A program made the translations under genes and the position numbers. 6,894 bases of DNA, taken from assembly GCA_029012165.1 (NCBI GenBank), contig JAQXLO010000157.1:1-6894 (forward strand), in the 5' to 3' direction. The DNA comes from Oscillospiraceae bacterium (GTDB lineage: Bacteria; Bacillota; Clostridia; Oscillospirales; Acutalibacteraceae). Shown here one piece after another: positions 6,587-6,894 of the stretch. The notes beneath the pieces were generated by a model. It was not told where the DNA came from. It did no database searches and saw only the letters and a list, made by a program, of their open reading frames with translations. The first letter of the stretch is position 1; each line of letters starts with the position of its first letter.

Positions 6587-6661
6587 CGGCAAAAAAGAAT
6601 TCACCCTTAAAAATTCGGCTAAGCCTTTTTATAGGCTTGAAAAAATATTTTCAGCAAGCAT

Positions 6662-6705
6662 GGAAGCAGCGGCATGGATAAATGCCTACCGCTGCTTCCG
6701 TTTTT
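6662..6705 (+). terminator. Rho-independent terminator of the 598-residue gene
   Basis: GGAAGCAGCGG (6662-6672) pairs perfectly over 11 bp with CCGCTGCTTCC (6689-6699), followed by G and five T residues (6701-6705). Inside the loop CAT and ATG can add three more pairs. It lies 75 nt after the stop codon at 6584-6586. A weaker 6 bp hairpin (AAGCCT/AGGCTT, 6621-6638) stands between the stop and this terminator and lacks a following T-run. Confidence 0.88.
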
Positions 6706-6706
6706 C

Positions 6707-6803
6707 TGCACGGTCGTGTATGCGCTCGGCGACGTAATCCCGTGCGAAGTCACCATTCCATCTAAACTGCACGGGATGGAAGCCGTGCAAAATATTGCAC
6801 GGG
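6707..6803. repeat. Cluster of TGCACGG words with alternative hairpins
   Basis: TGCACGG occurs at 6707-6713, 6768-6774 and 6796-6802, and its complement at 6783-6789 (CCGTGCA) and 6739-6745 (CCCGTGC). The 6783-6802 stretch makes an 8 bp perfect stem (CCGTGCAA/TTGCACGG) with a 4 nt loop. The same CCGTGCA can instead pair with 6768-6774 over 7 bp. TTCCATC (6756-6762) and GATGGAA (6775-6781) offer a further 7 bp stem. No open reading frame explains this stretch; it may be a structured RNA, a small palindromic repeat element, or a binding region. Confidence 0.6.
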
Positions 6804-6817
6804 AAAGCCGTTTTACT

Positions 6818-6894
6818 TTATCCCACCGCAGAATTATCCTACCACATTTTTCTCGGGTAGGATTTTATCCTACTTTATCCTACCTCATCCTACT
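6818..6894. repeat. Decamer repeat TTATCCTACY reaching the right edge
   Basis: Three decamers stand in perfect tandem register at 6865-6874 (TTATCCTACT), 6875-6884 (TTATCCTACC) and 6885-6894 (TCATCCTACT). Separate copies lie at 6834-6843 (TTATCCTACC) and 6818-6827 (TTATCCCACC). An inverted copy, GTAGGAT at 6857-6863, can pair with ATCCTAC at 6867-6873 around a 3 nt loop. The array probably continues beyond the window. Its role is unknown. Confidence 0.65.

Noticed and set aside
4613..6604. A 663-codon open frame on the minus strand opposite the membrane protein gene
   Set aside because: It is a shadow of the plus-strand gene, which has a consensus promoter, a ribosome binding site, membrane segments and a terminator. 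The minus frame has no start signals and a composition rich in His, Gly and Val.
6818..6894. DnaA boxes and a replication origin suggested by repeated TTATCC
   Set aside because: The DnaA box is TTATNCACA; the repeats here read TTATCCTAC or TTATCCCAC and fail at the last three bases. No dnaA, dnaN or replication gene is present.
6707..6894. CRISPR array at the right end
   Set aside because: The repeated units are 7-10 bp and are tandem or irregularly spaced, with no 25-40 bp repeats or regular spacers and no cas gene.

Overview
The window looks like chromosomal DNA from a gut-type member of the Bacillota, most likely class Clostridia (an Oscillospiraceae-like organism is a guess). The evidence is a fairly GC-rich coding sequence, strong AGGAG-type ribosome binding sites 8-9 nt before each ATG, sigma-A-type promoters, and protein sequences that match the L-fucose pathway of host-glycan-using anaerobes. 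No rRNA, tRNA, transposase, phage gene or CRISPR array is visible.

Positions 1-4579 hold one minus-strand operon read from right to left: a PAP2-type membrane phosphatase, fucU (L-fucose mutarotase), a RhaB-type sugar kinase, fucI (L-fucose isomerase), and the first 43 codons of a small-headed membrane protein cut by the left edge. A promoter for this operon (-35 at 4637-4642, -10 at 4615-4620) lies just before the PAP2 gene, with a cre/LacI-like half-match over its -35 box and a short inverted repeat further upstream. FucU would speed anomer interconversion of fucose, FucI would convert L-fucose to L-fuculose, and the kinase would make L-fuculose 1-phosphate. The aldolase (FucA) and lactaldehyde reductase that should follow are not in the window. 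An intrinsic terminator-like hairpin sits between fucI and the next gene, with its T-tract touching that gene's ribosome binding site.

Positions 4580-4789 form a divergent intergenic region with a second promoter (TTGTAA, 17 nt, TATAAT) facing right. It drives a single 598-residue gene (4790-6586) for a protein with three membrane segments and a large, probably extracytoplasmic beta-rich region. I do not recognise its family. It contains several copies of a G-hydrophobic-strand-D/N-turn pattern that recalls PepSY-like repeats.

Positions 6587-6894 are non-coding as far as I can see. They hold a strong rho-independent terminator for the 598-residue gene (6662-6705), then a cluster of TGCACGG words in both orientations that can form alternative hairpins, then a short decamer repeat (TTATCCTACC-like) that runs off the right edge.
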